From Corynebacterium ulcerans (GTDB lineage Bacteria; Actinomycetota; Actinomycetes; Mycobacteriales; Mycobacteriaceae): a stretch of 64,000 nucleotides of DNA. The stretch covers positions 124,001-188,000 of the forward strand of contig NZ_LT906443.1 in NCBI RefSeq assembly GCF_900187135.1, given 5' to 3'. The stretch's first letter is position 1; the number at the start of each line of letters is the position of its first letter. Below are positions 38,262 to 47,845 of the stretch, piece by piece. The notes under the pieces were generated by a model, which made no database searches, was not told the origin of the DNA, and worked only from the letters and a program-made list of their open reading frames with translations. Both the position numbers and the translations under genes were made by a program.

Positions 38262-39647
38262 ATGCTCGCAACAATCCTCGATCCGATGTCGGGGTTTGCC
38301 ACTAGTATCCAAGTAATCCTCATTCTCGCCTGCCTCGTGCTGGGAACACGATATGGCGGTATGGGATTAGGCTTAATTTCAGGTATCGGTCTTCTTATCC
38401 TGACGTTCGTCTTTGGCCTTAAGCCTGGGGATCCGCCGGTATCTGTGATGCTGACGATCATCGCTGTGATTGGATGCGCAGCGACGTTGCAGCAGGCAAA
38501 AGGCCTGGACGTGATGATGCAGTTTGCTGAGCGAATCTTGCGTAAACATCCTGAACGCATCACGATTTTGGCCCCTATCACCACGTGGACCCTGACTGTC
38601 TTATGTGGAACGGGACATGTTGTGTACACGATGTTCCCGATTATTGAAGACATCGCAGTGAAGACCAACATCCGCCCAGAACGCCCCATGGCGGTTTCTT
38701 CTACGGCAGCACAGATGGGTATCACGGCATCGCCAGTGTCTGTGGCTATGGTGTCTCTCGCATCAATTCTTGCTGAAAATGCGGGAGTGACAGGCGCAGC
38801 TTTCTCCATCCCTCAGATTCTTGCCGTTGCGCTACCTGCGTCGTTAAGCGGTGTTCTTGTCGCCGCGCTATGGTCTTTGCGCCGTGGTAAGGACTTGGAT
38901 AAGGACGAGGAATTCCAGGAGCGCCTCAAAGATCCAGCTTTTAAAGAAGCGGTTTACGGTGACTCGCACTCGCTTATTGGCCAGAAATTTGAGCCAAGTG
39001 CTTACCGAGCTACCTACATCTTCCTTGCTGCGATTGTCCTTGTGGTGATCCTTGGCGCCGCGGAGTGGCTACGTCCAAGCTTCCCGGATAAGAACGGTGA
39101 TTTGAAAGCACTGTCGATGAATCTGGTCATCCAGATGATCATGCTTGTCGCTGGAGCTTGCATCATGTTGTTCTGCAAAGCAGATGCTGGAAAAGTTGCT
39201 TCGACGACTGTCTTTAAAGCCGGTATGACCGCGGTTTTCTCAGTGTTTGGCGTGGCATGGATGGCCGATACGTTCTTCCAAGCGCACCTGGATAAACTCG
39301 TTGAAGGACTCAGCGGCGTGGTACAAAATCATGCCTGGGCATATGCGGTTGTTCTGTTGATTGTTTCTAAGCTAGTTAACTCTCAAGGCGCGGCAATCGT
39401 GGCCATTGTTCCGCTTGGTTTGAAGTTGGGTGTGAGCCCAGAAACTGTCATTGGCTTTATTGGCGCTGCTTATGGCTACTTTATTTTGCCTACCTATCCG
39501 TCGGATCTCGCTTGTATCGGATTTGATAAGACCGGCACCACGCGTATTGGTAAGTTCGTGATCAACCATTCGTTTATCATTCCAGGCTTTATCTGCGTGA
39601 TTACGTCCTGTGTAGTAGGTACACTCTTGGCCCAAATTTTGCTCTAA
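38262..39647 (+). CDS. Dcu-family C4-dicarboxylate transporter
   Basis: A polytopic protein of 461 residues with about 10-12 helices. GTGHVVYTMFPIIEDIAVKTNIRPERPMAVSSTAAQMGITASPVSVA is the hallmark region of DcuA/DcuB, which exchange fumarate, malate or aspartate for succinate in anaerobic growth of enteric bacteria. AAAGGAGC precedes the ATG. Its presence suggests C4-dicarboxylate exchange, but direction and substrate are inferred. It stands alone with its own promoter region. Confidence 0.9.
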   Translation: MLATILDPMSGFATSIQVILILACLVLGTRYGGMGLGLISGIGLLILTFVFGLKPGDPPVSVMLTIIAVIGCAATLQQAKGLDVMMQFAERILRKHPERITILAPITTWTLTVLCGTGHVVYTMFPIIEDIAVKTNIRPERPMAVSSTAAQMGITASPVSVAMVSLASILAENAGVTGAAFSIPQILAVALPASLSGVLVAALWSLRRGKDLDKDEEFQERLKDPAFKEAVYGDSHSLIGQKFEPSAYRATYIFLAAIVLVVILGAAEWLRPSFPDKNGDLKALSMNLVIQMIMLVAGACIMLFCKADAGKVASTTVFKAGMTAVFSVFGVAWMADTFFQAHLDKLVEGLSGVVQNHAWAYAVVLLIVSKLVNSQGAAIVAIVPLGLKLGVSPETVIGFIGAAYGYFILPTYPSDLACIGFDKTGTTRIGKFVINHSFIIPGFICVITSCVVGTLLAQILL

Positions 39648-39673
39648 TCAGCTTAAGACGTATGGTTTAGCGC

Positions 39674-39716
39674 AAAAGTCCAGCATCCATTTTAACTAAG
39701 CGGTGCTGGACTTTCT
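39674..39716. terminator. Terminator between converging genes
   Basis: AAAGTCCAGCA (39675-39685) pairs exactly with TGCTGGACTTT (39704-39714). It lies between the dicarboxylate transporter (+) and the methyltransferase (-) and can serve both, with T/A-rich ends on each side. Confidence 0.8.
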
Positions 39717-39740
39717 GTATTCACAGGGAAACTGTGTTTG

Positions 39741-40586
39741 TTACCTATGTTTTTTGGACAATAAAAAGGCATCGCATCGATATGGAAGCTCTATGAGGTC
39801 TGTGTCTGAAAAACCAAGGTGTTCGTTGAGATACCAGGAAAGATTGGCGGTTACTTTCTCTCGGGTTTTTTCTGAAGATCTGAGCCAATAAGAGCGCGTA
39901 TGGGTAAGCAGGTGGATGGACGGAACGCTCATAGGCTGGGACCATGTGAGGCGCACTTCTTTTTTAATAAACCAGGGATCGCAAAAAGTAGGTATGAAGC
40001 CCTCTTTCAGCGTATCTCCAGAGTGCATAATGCGGGACAACCGATGAACCCAAGGGACAGAGACATCCAAGGTATTCCATACGAGTAGTACTTGACCCGA
40101 TGTGCTCGTGATTCTATCGAATTCCTTGGAAGCTAGGCCTGCATCAAGCCAATGCCATGTCTGGGCGCATGTGATTGCATCAAAAGTGCCACTTGCTGCG
40201 GAAGTCTGCTCCGCGGTAGCGATCCATGTGGGGACCTCAAGATGACTTTGTAGGGTTCGTACCATGTCTTCGCTGGGGTCAAGGGCGAAGACATGGTGGC
40301 CGCGCTCTTTAAGTTGTTCGGTGAGCTTGCCGGTGCCGCAGCCTACGTCGAGAAGCTTCGCGTTGGCAGAAACCTCTAACATGTCAAGAACGTGGGTGGG
40401 GTAGGAGGGGCGAGCTTTGTGGTAGTCGTATGCTCCTGATTCAAAAGCGCGAGCTGAAAGATTGCGATGCTCGCGACTATGAAATTTGGGAGTATCTCGT
40501 TGAGAAACGGGAGGTGCGTTAGGCGGCGGAACAAAGGCCTGAGACACGGTATGTGAGCTTCGGAAGCTAGATTGGTTTTCGCACAT
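39741..40586 (-). CDS. SAM-dependent methyltransferase, class I
   Basis: Motif I LLDVGCGTGKLTEQL (about residue 86) with the downstream acidic residue in HVFALDPSEDM and the TFDAITCAQTWHWLD segment mark a class I methyltransferase of the UbiE/COQ5-type superfamily. The substrate is unknown. A short proline/serine N-terminus precedes the domain. The ATG on the minus strand is at 40586. No operon partner is evident. Confidence 0.85.
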   Translation of the reverse strand: MCENQSSFRSSHTVSQAFVPPPNAPPVSQRDTPKFHSREHRNLSARAFESGAYDYHKARPSYPTHVLDMLEVSANAKLLDVGCGTGKLTEQLKERGHHVFALDPSEDMVRTLQSHLEVPTWIATAEQTSAASGTFDAITCAQTWHWLDAGLASKEFDRITSTSGQVLLVWNTLDVSVPWVHRLSRIMHSGDTLKEGFIPTFCDPWFIKKEVRLTWSQPMSVPSIHLLTHTRSYWLRSSEKTREKVTANLSWYLNEHLGFSDTDLIELPYRCDAFLLSKKHR

Positions 40587-40823
40587 CGCTTACTTATCGT
40601 AGTGGGTGACTATGGTGATACCTATAAAATAATGGCCTTTTGGGGGCTCTTTCGCTCACATCACAGTTTGATATTTGTGAACAAGTGCACTCGATTACGC
40701 GGGAGATGTAGTGGGAACATGTGTTTTCCAGTGCATATATTTAATAAAAGCGGTGTAGTGTTAGTTCGTTCTGAAAGCCTAGATAAGGCTTGCTTTAAGC
40801 CTGAGGATGATTGAGATCTCTGT
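40587..40823. other. Divergent intergenic region
   Basis: These ~240 bases lie between the minus-strand methyltransferase and the + strand esterase and should contain both promoters. AAGCCT-agata-AGGCTT (40777-40793) is a perfect inverted repeat, a possible operator. No gene is supported. Confidence 0.4.
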
Positions 40824-42068
40824 ATGCAATTTCTTAAAGACATAAGCCTCACAGATCCGCCCGTGAACTGGTTGATTTATGGGTGTGGCGTTATTGCGCT
40901 TTTGATAGTCCTGAGGGGCCTGAAAACGAAACGAATTATGGTCGTTTCGATGATATGGGCAGTAACCTCAGTTTTGACTGTGCTTGTGGGCAAATACTTT
41001 ATTGAAGTCGTATGGAAGCCTTTCCCAGATGCTGTTCCCACCAATGTATACGTGGCCTGGGGCATTGTTATCTTTGTGTTTCTTTGCATTCTCACGCATT
41101 CTGGGACGCGAATCATTACAGCTATAGCTGTTCTTATTGCCGCAGTATGCGCCGCTGGAGTAACAAATATTCATTATCAAACATACCCAGATGTGGCTTC
41201 GCTCAATCCACAACCTGTGGCAAAAGAAATGAACTTTGATGAGTTCAACGCCACGCGGCAAGCGCCGTCGGATAGCTCCGGGGACACTGGTGCGATTGTG
41301 ACTGTGCCTTTGGCTGGGACTAGCTCAGGCTTCCCAGCGCGAGACGCCATAGCCTATGTTCCTCCGGCATATTGGTCTCAGCCGGAAACACGTCTTCCAG
41401 TTTTGGTTTTGATGGCGGGAAATCCGGGGCAACCTTCAGACTGGTTTGAATCGGGGCAAGTTGGCAGGGTAGCGGATCACTATCAAAAGACTCATGGCGG
41501 CGTGGCACCTATCGTGATCAGCGTAGATGGCACTGCTACGTTCACGGGGAACCCTATTTGTGTGGATGGTCCGCAGCATAAGGTGATGACGTATATAAGC
41601 CGAGACGTGCCAGCCTTGATTAAACAAAAATTTAGGGTTAATGAAGATCAAAAAACGTGGACTATTGGCGGATTGAGTTATGGCGGAACCTGCAGTCTCC
41701 AGATCATGACTAATCATCCAGATTCTTATGGGGCGTTTCTGAACATGTCGGGCCAAGCAGAACCTACCGTAGGTAATCACGGGGACACTGTTAAACAATT
41801 CTTTGGGGGAAATGAGGCAGCTTTCCAGGCCGTCAACCCCGAACAGTTATTGCGCACGAAGCGTTACGACGGAATCCCTGGACGCTTTGTCGCCGGGCAG
41901 GGAGACCCGTTAGCGCAAAAAGAACTGACTCATCTTAACGATCTTGCTGTGAAGGCTGGAATGAAGACGGAGTATTTTACAGTGGAAGGTGGCCACGACT
42001 TTAAGACGTGGCGGAATGCTATTGCGCAACATTTCGATTGGATCGCTCAACGAGGGGGCCTTAGCTAG
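40824..42068 (+). CDS. Membrane-anchored alpha/beta-hydrolase esterase
   Basis: Four membrane helices occupy about residues 15-120, followed by an extracytoplasmic esterase domain of the antigen-85/esterase-D type. The nucleophile elbow is GLSYGGT (serine near residue 284) and a C-terminal GGHDFKTWRNA supplies the histidine. Its stop overlaps the GTG of the MprF-like gene by one base, so they are cotranslated. In other actinobacteria such esterases accompany aminoacyl-lipid synthases; hydrolysis of aminoacyl lipids is the favoured role. Confidence 0.8.
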   Translation: MQFLKDISLTDPPVNWLIYGCGVIALLIVLRGLKTKRIMVVSMIWAVTSVLTVLVGKYFIEVVWKPFPDAVPTNVYVAWGIVIFVFLCILTHSGTRIITAIAVLIAAVCAAGVTNIHYQTYPDVASLNPQPVAKEMNFDEFNATRQAPSDSSGDTGAIVTVPLAGTSSGFPARDAIAYVPPAYWSQPETRLPVLVLMAGNPGQPSDWFESGQVGRVADHYQKTHGGVAPIVISVDGTATFTGNPICVDGPQHKVMTYISRDVPALIKQKFRVNEDQKTWTIGGLSYGGTCSLQIMTNHPDSYGAFLNMSGQAEPTVGNHGDTVKQFFGGNEAAFQAVNPEQLLRTKRYDGIPGRFVAGQGDPLAQKELTHLNDLAVKAGMKTEYFTVEGGHDFKTWRNAIAQHFDWIAQRGGLS

Positions 42069-44749
42069 TGCCATCAATGACGGATATAACCACAGAACGC
42101 ACTAACGGAGATATAAAAGTTGGTGAGCCTGATGCCGACCTCGGTACTACTTCTGAGAAATTCTCCATCCGAGTAGTGCGTAACTATCTGGCTACAACGC
42201 GAGTTGCTTGGCTTCCTATTACATCGATTCGACGGATACTTTTTCCTATAGTCTCCTCAGGGAAAAGCATTATCAGGCGAGTTCCGATCTCATTTTTGTT
42301 GCTTGCTCTGCTATGGATTCTCTACGCAAGTGTTGACCATCCGCGTGGGATGCTTGGGCTGAATTCATCAGAAAAGCTGCCATCGTGGCATCTTCTTACC
42401 GCTGGTCTTACCGTTGGTTCGCATCAGTCTGCAGTGCTGGCAACCCTTGGGATTCTCTGTTTAGCTGTTCCTGCTGAACTCGTTCTTGGATCAACACGAT
42501 TCCTGGTTGCGGCAGGAGTAATGAATGGGATTTCTATTCCTCTAGGGATACTCAGTGCCCGCTTTATTGAGACTTTAGGGCTTAACCAATGGGGTAATGA
42601 TCTACTCAATGAGACATTGCTTAGCCCAACAGGTTGGATTTTTGGCGCTGCAGCTGTTGCTTCTTCCTCGATGTCTACATTGTGGAGACGGCGCCTTCGG
42701 TTGGTGCTTTTTTCCTTGTCTTTTACGCTAGTGCTGTTTTCCGGAACGTTGTCGGATTCGGTAGCAACGGTGGCTACTGTTGTCGGTACTGTCGTCGGAG
42801 CCGTCCAGCTCGGAGGCAAAAAATACCACAAAATAAAAGTAGCTTTTCGACGCCCCTCACTGAGAGAGTCTCGTATTCTAGTAGCGGTGCTCTGCATGAG
42901 CGTGGCAGTGGGACCTGTTGTAGTTGCTTTTAACCCTCATGCACATGGGCCTTTTTCCATGGTGACTAGTTTGATGTGGCAACCACAAATCTCCTCAGCT
43001 GAGGTTGCAGAGATATGCGCACCAGATTACTCATCGCCAGAGTGCATAGATGCACTGACTTTGGCCCGGCAAACGGGGTTTGCGGCTATTTTTGCTAATT
43101 TGGCCCCGGTTATTGCACAGCTTATTTTCTGTATTGGGCTGATTCGTGGACGTCGAGTAGCTTGGGGCTTATCTCTGGTATTGCAGTGTTTGTCGCTTTT
43201 TGCGATTGCAGTTCAGCTTATCGCGATTACCGATGAGCGTGGCGACTCACTCATTTTCACGGTCAACTTCTTCGAAGTTATGTTGCCGTGGATGATTACG
43301 TTGTTGGCCCTTGGTGTTAGCCGACGGTTGTTCTTTGTCAACGTGGAACGCAAAGAGGTTATACGGAATATCTCGTTGATCTTGGCCACTTTTGTGATCA
43401 CGGCTCTGGCGTGGGTCATCGGCGTTTATTATTTGGCAGATAGCTTTAATTCCTTGGACTCGCTGCTTTACGCCTTTTATGAATTGCCGAGTAGATACTT
43501 GCCTCCGGCCTTAGCTTTGGTGCTGGAACATGTGTTGTATCCAGAAAGCCAACTTGCATGGATTCTTTATCAATGGGTAGGTGCGGTGTTCTGGATGGTG
43601 ACGTTGTTCGCCCTTTACCGGCTCATTATGAGTATCCCAGCGACTGGTCATGACGCATCAGATATCAGCACAGCGCGCAAGATTTTGCGTAAAGGTTCTG
43701 GTGATCATCTGTCTTGGATGAGCATGTGGGATGGAAATAGCTTCTGGTTTGCCGCACCTCATACGCACGATGATGCGGCTGACACTGACTCAGCAGCTGA
43801 GCAGCTTCCACGCGGTTTTGTTGCATTTAGACTGTTCAAAGGGGTGGCTGTGACACTCGGTGAGCCGGTGGTCTTGGATCAGAAAGATCGTTTGGCTATT
43901 GCACGAGAGTTCAATGCATACGCATCTGACCGTGGCTGGCGAGTCGCATGGTATTCCACTCGTGAAGAATTCGCCGAGGAAATCCGGGTTGATGGTTTTA
44001 GAAAACTGCACGTTGCAGAGGAATCTGTCTTGCACACCACTAACACTGAGTTCAAAGGCAAGAAGTTCCAAAATATCCGTACCGCACGCAATCGAGCTGG
44101 TAAAGAGGGAATTAGCACGGTGTGGACTTCCTGGGCGGAGGCCTCTCCCGAGCTGCAAAATAGGATTGTGGTGCTTTCTGAGGAATGGGTATCGGAAAAA
44201 GCTCTTCCTGAGATGGGATTCACCCTTGGAACCCTGGAAGAGCTCAAGGATTCTGAGACTAAGTTGCTTGTTGCTGTCGATGAAAATGGCCACGTGCATG
44301 GAGTAACAAGCTGGTTGCCTGTTCGCGAAAATGGCATTCTCGCTGGTTATACTTTGGACTTCATGCGTCGTGACGCCAACGGTTTCCGGCCTGTCATCGA
44401 ATTTTTGTTGGCTGAAGCGCTGATCAAAGCGAAGGAGCTCGACTGCTCGTGGATTTCCCTTTCAGGGGCGCCTCTTGCGCCACCATCGGGGCAAACGATG
44501 CCTACGCTTCTCGACGCAACCTTAAACAAAGCTGGAGAAGCTATCGAGCCTTTGTATGGGTTTAGATCTCTGGCTGCATCGAAATATAAGTTCCATCCGG
44601 AGCATCGAGCTTGGTATCTGTGCTACGACGACGAGTTGGCATTACCGACGATAGGCCTTGCGGTTTCCCAGTGTTACCTTCCTCAGCTAAGCGCTAAAGA
44701 TGCGCGTGCTGCGCTTACTACCTGGGTGCGCGCACAAAGGATGCCATAA
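42068..44749 (+). CDS. MprF-like aminoacyl-lipid synthase (phosphatidylglycerol/diacylglycerol aminoacyltransferase)
   Basis: An 893-residue protein with an N-terminal membrane part of roughly 12 helices (to about residue 530) and a C-terminal cytosolic domain with the LPG-synthase C fold (WMSMWDGNSFWFA, FKGVAVTLGEPVV, KFQNIRTARNRAGKEGI, AGYTLDFMRRD). Such enzymes transfer lysine or alanine from aminoacyl-tRNA to membrane lipids and reduce sensitivity to cationic peptides. The amino acid used cannot be read from sequence. Start GTG 42068 or ATG 42077. Confidence 0.88.
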   Translation: MPSMTDITTERTNGDIKVGEPDADLGTTSEKFSIRVVRNYLATTRVAWLPITSIRRILFPIVSSGKSIIRRVPISFLLLALLWILYASVDHPRGMLGLNSSEKLPSWHLLTAGLTVGSHQSAVLATLGILCLAVPAELVLGSTRFLVAAGVMNGISIPLGILSARFIETLGLNQWGNDLLNETLLSPTGWIFGAAAVASSSMSTLWRRRLRLVLFSLSFTLVLFSGTLSDSVATVATVVGTVVGAVQLGGKKYHKIKVAFRRPSLRESRILVAVLCMSVAVGPVVVAFNPHAHGPFSMVTSLMWQPQISSAEVAEICAPDYSSPECIDALTLARQTGFAAIFANLAPVIAQLIFCIGLIRGRRVAWGLSLVLQCLSLFAIAVQLIAITDERGDSLIFTVNFFEVMLPWMITLLALGVSRRLFFVNVERKEVIRNISLILATFVITALAWVIGVYYLADSFNSLDSLLYAFYELPSRYLPPALALVLEHVLYPESQLAWILYQWVGAVFWMVTLFALYRLIMSIPATGHDASDISTARKILRKGSGDHLSWMSMWDGNSFWFAAPHTHDDAADTDSAAEQLPRGFVAFRLFKGVAVTLGEPVVLDQKDRLAIAREFNAYASDRGWRVAWYSTREEFAEEIRVDGFRKLHVAEESVLHTTNTEFKGKKFQNIRTARNRAGKEGISTVWTSWAEASPELQNRIVVLSEEWVSEKALPEMGFTLGTLEELKDSETKLLVAVDENGHVHGVTSWLPVRENGILAGYTLDFMRRDANGFRPVIEFLLAEALIKAKELDCSWISLSGAPLAPPSGQTMPTLLDATLNKAGEAIEPLYGFRSLAASKYKFHPEHRAWYLCYDDELALPTIGLAVSQCYLPQLSAKDARAALTTWVRAQRMP

Positions 44750-44760
44750 GGGGGGCGTCC

Positions 44761-44800
44761 GTCTTCCCGGCGGAGAACGAGGCGACTCCGTCGGGAAGAC
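44761..44800 (+). terminator. Hairpin after the MprF-like gene
   Basis: GTCTTCCCG (44761-44769) pairs with CGGGAAGAC (44792-44800), and CGGAG with CTCCG inside. No T-run follows, so termination is possible but not certain. It precedes the iron-cluster promoter. Confidence 0.6.
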
Positions 44801-44871
44801 TTGGATACAAACAAGGTTATGTGGGGCAGTGTGAGAAATAATTTTGCTTAAAAAGCGCAGACATTGCAGTA

Positions 44872-44890
44872 TTAGGGTATGCAAAGCAAA
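44872..44890 (+). promoter_or_regulatory. DtxR-like iron box at ciuA
   Basis: The 19 bases starting TTAGGGTATG match the DtxR consensus TTAGGTTAGSCTAACCTAA at 14 positions by my count. The box covers the ATG at 44879, so either that is not the start or the promoter is leaderless. DtxR with Fe2+ would repress the ciu genes here. Binding is inferred. Confidence 0.6.
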
Positions 44891-44905
44891 CCTAATTTCT
44901 TGAGT

Positions 44906-45784
44906 ATGTCCTTGCGGAACGCCTTGTTTGTGGCACTCGCAGCGATGATGGCTATTGTTGCTCTAATCTTGGCAGGGTGTTCTACAACAGGTAGCACGAA
45001 TTCCAATGCAGAAGGTTCCCAAAACGCGAAAAAAGAGTCGGAAAAACGGGTCGTTGCGTTGGACTGGAGATATGAGGAAATTCTCTATGCTCTTGGAGTG
45101 CAACCGGTAGGAATAGTGGAAATAGGTAAGTCAAAAGAACCCCAAACCCTTAAAGGAAAATTGGGTGATGCCACATCGGTAGGACAAGCTAAGCAACCAA
45201 ATCTAGAAGTTATTCAGTCCCTCGAGCCTGACCTTATCCTTGCGAGTCCCACGCGCCAAGCAGGGATCATGGAGCAACTAAAAAATATTGCTCCTACTGA
45301 GGCTTACCAGGACACTAGCTATATCGATGTGCTTGATTCCATGGACAGCATTGCGAAAAAACTAGGAAAAGAAGACAAAGCCGCAGAGGTACGGAGCCGA
45401 ATTGAATCTAAAATCGGAGCGGCTAAAAACAAAGTAGAACCCGGTACCCGCACTGCTCTTATTGGGTGGTCCAAGAATACGCTTTATACATGGGTAAAAG
45501 AATCCTTCCCCGGTTCGCTATTAACCGCTGCTGGATATGACTACGGTTTCGATGGGGAAAAATCTGCGATTGAATCCAAGACTGACGTAGCAGAACTGAC
45601 CGGTGACAAATTGCCTGAAATGAAGCTTGACGTCATGTATTTGTATAACGACATCGAGGGCTTCCGCGCTAGCCCTTATGCGGGGGTTGTTCGTAGCATC
45701 GTGGATGTTGAGCAGGATACGTGGTCGCGGTCACGAGGCCCCTTGGCAGCAGAAGCAATGCTGGATCAGATTATTAACTCCTAG
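44906..45784 (+). CDS. ciuA: Siderophore-binding lipoprotein of an iron ABC transporter
   Basis: The signal peptide MSLRNALFVALAAMMAIVAL ends in the lipobox LILAGC (Cys25 from ATG 44906), so the protein is anchored outside the membrane. The rest is a FepB/BtuF-type periplasmic-binding fold (ALDWRYEEILYALGVQPVGI, LEPDLILASPTRQAGI). ATG 44879 is nine codons upstream in frame but falls within the iron box. The gene opens the ciu cluster; siderophore identity is not shown by sequence. Confidence 0.9.
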   Translation: MSLRNALFVALAAMMAIVALILAGCSTTGSTNSNAEGSQNAKKESEKRVVALDWRYEEILYALGVQPVGIVEIGKSKEPQTLKGKLGDATSVGQAKQPNLEVIQSLEPDLILASPTRQAGIMEQLKNIAPTEAYQDTSYIDVLDSMDSIAKKLGKEDKAAEVRSRIESKIGAAKNKVEPGTRTALIGWSKNTLYTWVKESFPGSLLTAAGYDYGFDGEKSAIESKTDVAELTGDKLPEMKLDVMYLYNDIEGFRASPYAGVVRSIVDVEQDTWSRSRGPLAAEAMLDQIINS

Positions 45785-45786
45785 TT

Positions 45787-46809
45787 GTGCTTGCGTATCA
45801 GAAGAAACAGACAGGAGGCTCGTCTACAAGGGGAGCCTCCTTGGCTGTATGCGTGTTTGCCTGCGTTCTTATCATAGGGACCCTATCTGCATGGAAATTA
45901 CTACAGGTCGAGGCCCCCAAGGATGCGCCATGGCTGTATCAAGAGATCTGGATGGGAACGCGTGATCGCTTATTAAGCGCACTACTTATCGGTGCGGCGC
46001 TAGGAACAGCCGGGGTATTACTACGAACTGCGACATCGAATCCTCTTGCTGATCCGCACATTACGGGAGTCAATTCAGGTGCAGCCTTTGGCGCAGTGGC
46101 ATCAAGTTTTATCACTGGCTCGTCTACGGGCGTGTATTTGCTTCCAGGTGCTCTTGTTGGAGCGGCAGTAGCCTCTGGAATCACGTTGACGCTTAGTCTG
46201 CGTGGAAGAAATCCGGACTTATCCGGAACAAATGCAATCCAAAAAATGGTTTTATTGGGAATTGCTGTTTCCGCAGTGTTTAGCGCAATGACTTCAATTT
46301 TCTTAGTGTTGGATGAAGCTCAATTGACCACGGTTCTAGCGTGGCTCAACGGGCGCCTTGGCGGTATCCGGTTACCTGACCTTATTCCCGTGATTGTCGC
46401 AGTTGCCGTCCTCTTGCCAATTCTATTTGCAGCGGGAAGAGCATTAGATGCGTTGAGCACCGGTGATTCTGTTAGTAGAGCGATCGGGGCAAACCCAGCT
46501 GTGGTAAGAAAATGGGTCGTCGTTTCTGCCGTGATTCTTACTGCGACATGCGTGGCGGCAGCTGGGCCAATCGGCTTTTTAGGTCTTTTAGCAGCAGTGA
46601 TTGCGCAGCGAGTATGTGGAAGAGCACACCGATTTGTGCTGATCTCTGCGGCATGCGTGGGAGCAACAGTGCTGTTGGTCGCGGATACGATAGGGCAACA
46701 ATTATGGGCTCCAGCAGAAACTCCGGTGGGTATTCTGACGGGTATTGCCGGTGTACCACTGTTGCTATGGGGTATTCGGAGTATGGGATCCACAGGAAAG
46801 TCAAGGTAA
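45787..46809 (+). CDS. ciuB: Iron-siderophore ABC permease, first subunit
   Basis: A FecCD-family permease of ~340 residues with about nine to ten helices. GTAGVLLRTATSNPLADPHITGVNSGAAFGAV is the conserved cytoplasmic loop, and AAAGPIGFLGLLAAVIAQRVCG follows later. Start GTG 45787 lies two bases after the ciuA stop and has no visible ribosome site; coupled translation is likely. It pairs with ciuC as a heterodimer. Confidence 0.9.
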   Translation: MLAYQKKQTGGSSTRGASLAVCVFACVLIIGTLSAWKLLQVEAPKDAPWLYQEIWMGTRDRLLSALLIGAALGTAGVLLRTATSNPLADPHITGVNSGAAFGAVASSFITGSSTGVYLLPGALVGAAVASGITLTLSLRGRNPDLSGTNAIQKMVLLGIAVSAVFSAMTSIFLVLDEAQLTTVLAWLNGRLGGIRLPDLIPVIVAVAVLLPILFAAGRALDALSTGDSVSRAIGANPAVVRKWVVVSAVILTATCVAAAGPIGFLGLLAAVIAQRVCGRAHRFVLISAACVGATVLLVADTIGQQLWAPAETPVGILTGIAGVPLLLWGIRSMGSTGKSR

Positions 46810-46813
46810 TCCC

Positions 46814-47845
46814 ATGAAAAGAAATAAAGAATTAGTCTTGAAAAAGTCCCATAAAAATCCACGGTATTCGTACAAAAAGTTTGCCACTGTTGTGTTTATT
46901 TGTGGTGTCTTACTGGTCTTTGCATGCATTATCGGGATGGCGATTGGGGCTGTACAAAAACCCCTTATTGATGTTGTGACGGGTGTTCTTGCCGGTGAAG
47001 ACCTCTATTGGAAATATCGGATGCCCCGGGTCGTCGTAGGAATGCTGGCTGGGATTGGCATGTCTATCTCAGGGTGTTTGTTGCAGACAGGTTTACGTAA
47101 CCCTCTCGCAGCACCCGACACTTTAGGTATTACTGCCGGTGGAGGTTTACTCGCCGTTTTAGCTCTTTTGGGGTTTGGCACGCTTCCAGCTGCTTTTCTC
47201 ACTCCGATCGCTTTTCTTGGTTCGTTGCTTGGAGCCATTCTTGTCTTTGCTGCGGCAGGTAAATCTGCTATCGATCCAGCTCGCCTGGCGTTGACGGGAG
47301 TCGCGGTTTCCGTGGGCCTTGCTGCGGTAACGCAACTGCTTCTAGTGAGGGCTGCTCCTGAAGCAGGAGCAGCAATGACCTGGTTAAAAGGATCTTTGTA
47401 TGCGCGTACGATGAGTGATGCCATGACGGTGGCCCCAATTATTATCGCTAGTTTTATCGTAGTCATGGTGCTGGCCCGTCATCTCAATGCTTTGGCGTTG
47501 GACGACTCGACAATGAAAAGCATCGGGGCGCATGTGCGGTTTTTGCGCCTGGGAGCTATGGGGATTGCGGTACTCTGTGGCGCTGCATCGGTAGCAGCTG
47601 CTGGAGTCCTCGGTTTTGTAGGGCTCATAGTCCCGCATGCCGCAAAACTGCTTGTAGGGCAATCTCTAGTTAGACAAGTGCCGGTCGCTGCCTTAGCTGG
47701 AGCAGCAATTGTCGTGGGAGCCGATGCTGTGGGGCGATGGGCTTTTGCGCCAACGGAGATCCCGGTGGGAGCGCTCATCGCAATTGCCGGGGCACCATAT
47801 TTCATCTATCTGGTTCTCAACGTAACAAGGGTTCAGGGGAAGTAA
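46814..47845 (+). CDS. ciuC: Iron-siderophore ABC permease, second subunit
   Basis: A second FecCD permease (GISMSISGCLLQTGLRNPLAAPDTLGITAGGG-type loop, AAAGVLGFVGLIVPHAAKLLVG). The frame is open upstream to 46745 inside ciuB, but AAGG before ATG 46814 gives MKRNKELVLKKS, the natural start. The stop TAA overlaps the ciuD ATG by one base. Confidence 0.9.
   Translation: MKRNKELVLKKSHKNPRYSYKKFATVVFICGVLLVFACIIGMAIGAVQKPLIDVVTGVLAGEDLYWKYRMPRVVVGMLAGIGMSISGCLLQTGLRNPLAAPDTLGITAGGGLLAVLALLGFGTLPAAFLTPIAFLGSLLGAILVFAAAGKSAIDPARLALTGVAVSVGLAAVTQLLLVRAAPEAGAAMTWLKGSLYARTMSDAMTVAPIIIASFIVVMVLARHLNALALDDSTMKSIGAHVRFLRLGAMGIAVLCGAASVAAAGVLGFVGLIVPHAAKLLVGQSLVRQVPVAALAGAAIVVGADAVGRWAFAPTEIPVGALIAIAGAPYFIYLVLNVTRVQGK

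Noticed and set aside
41012..41239. Alternative frames within the esterase membrane segment
   Set aside because: They are shadows of the esterase coding frame without start signals.
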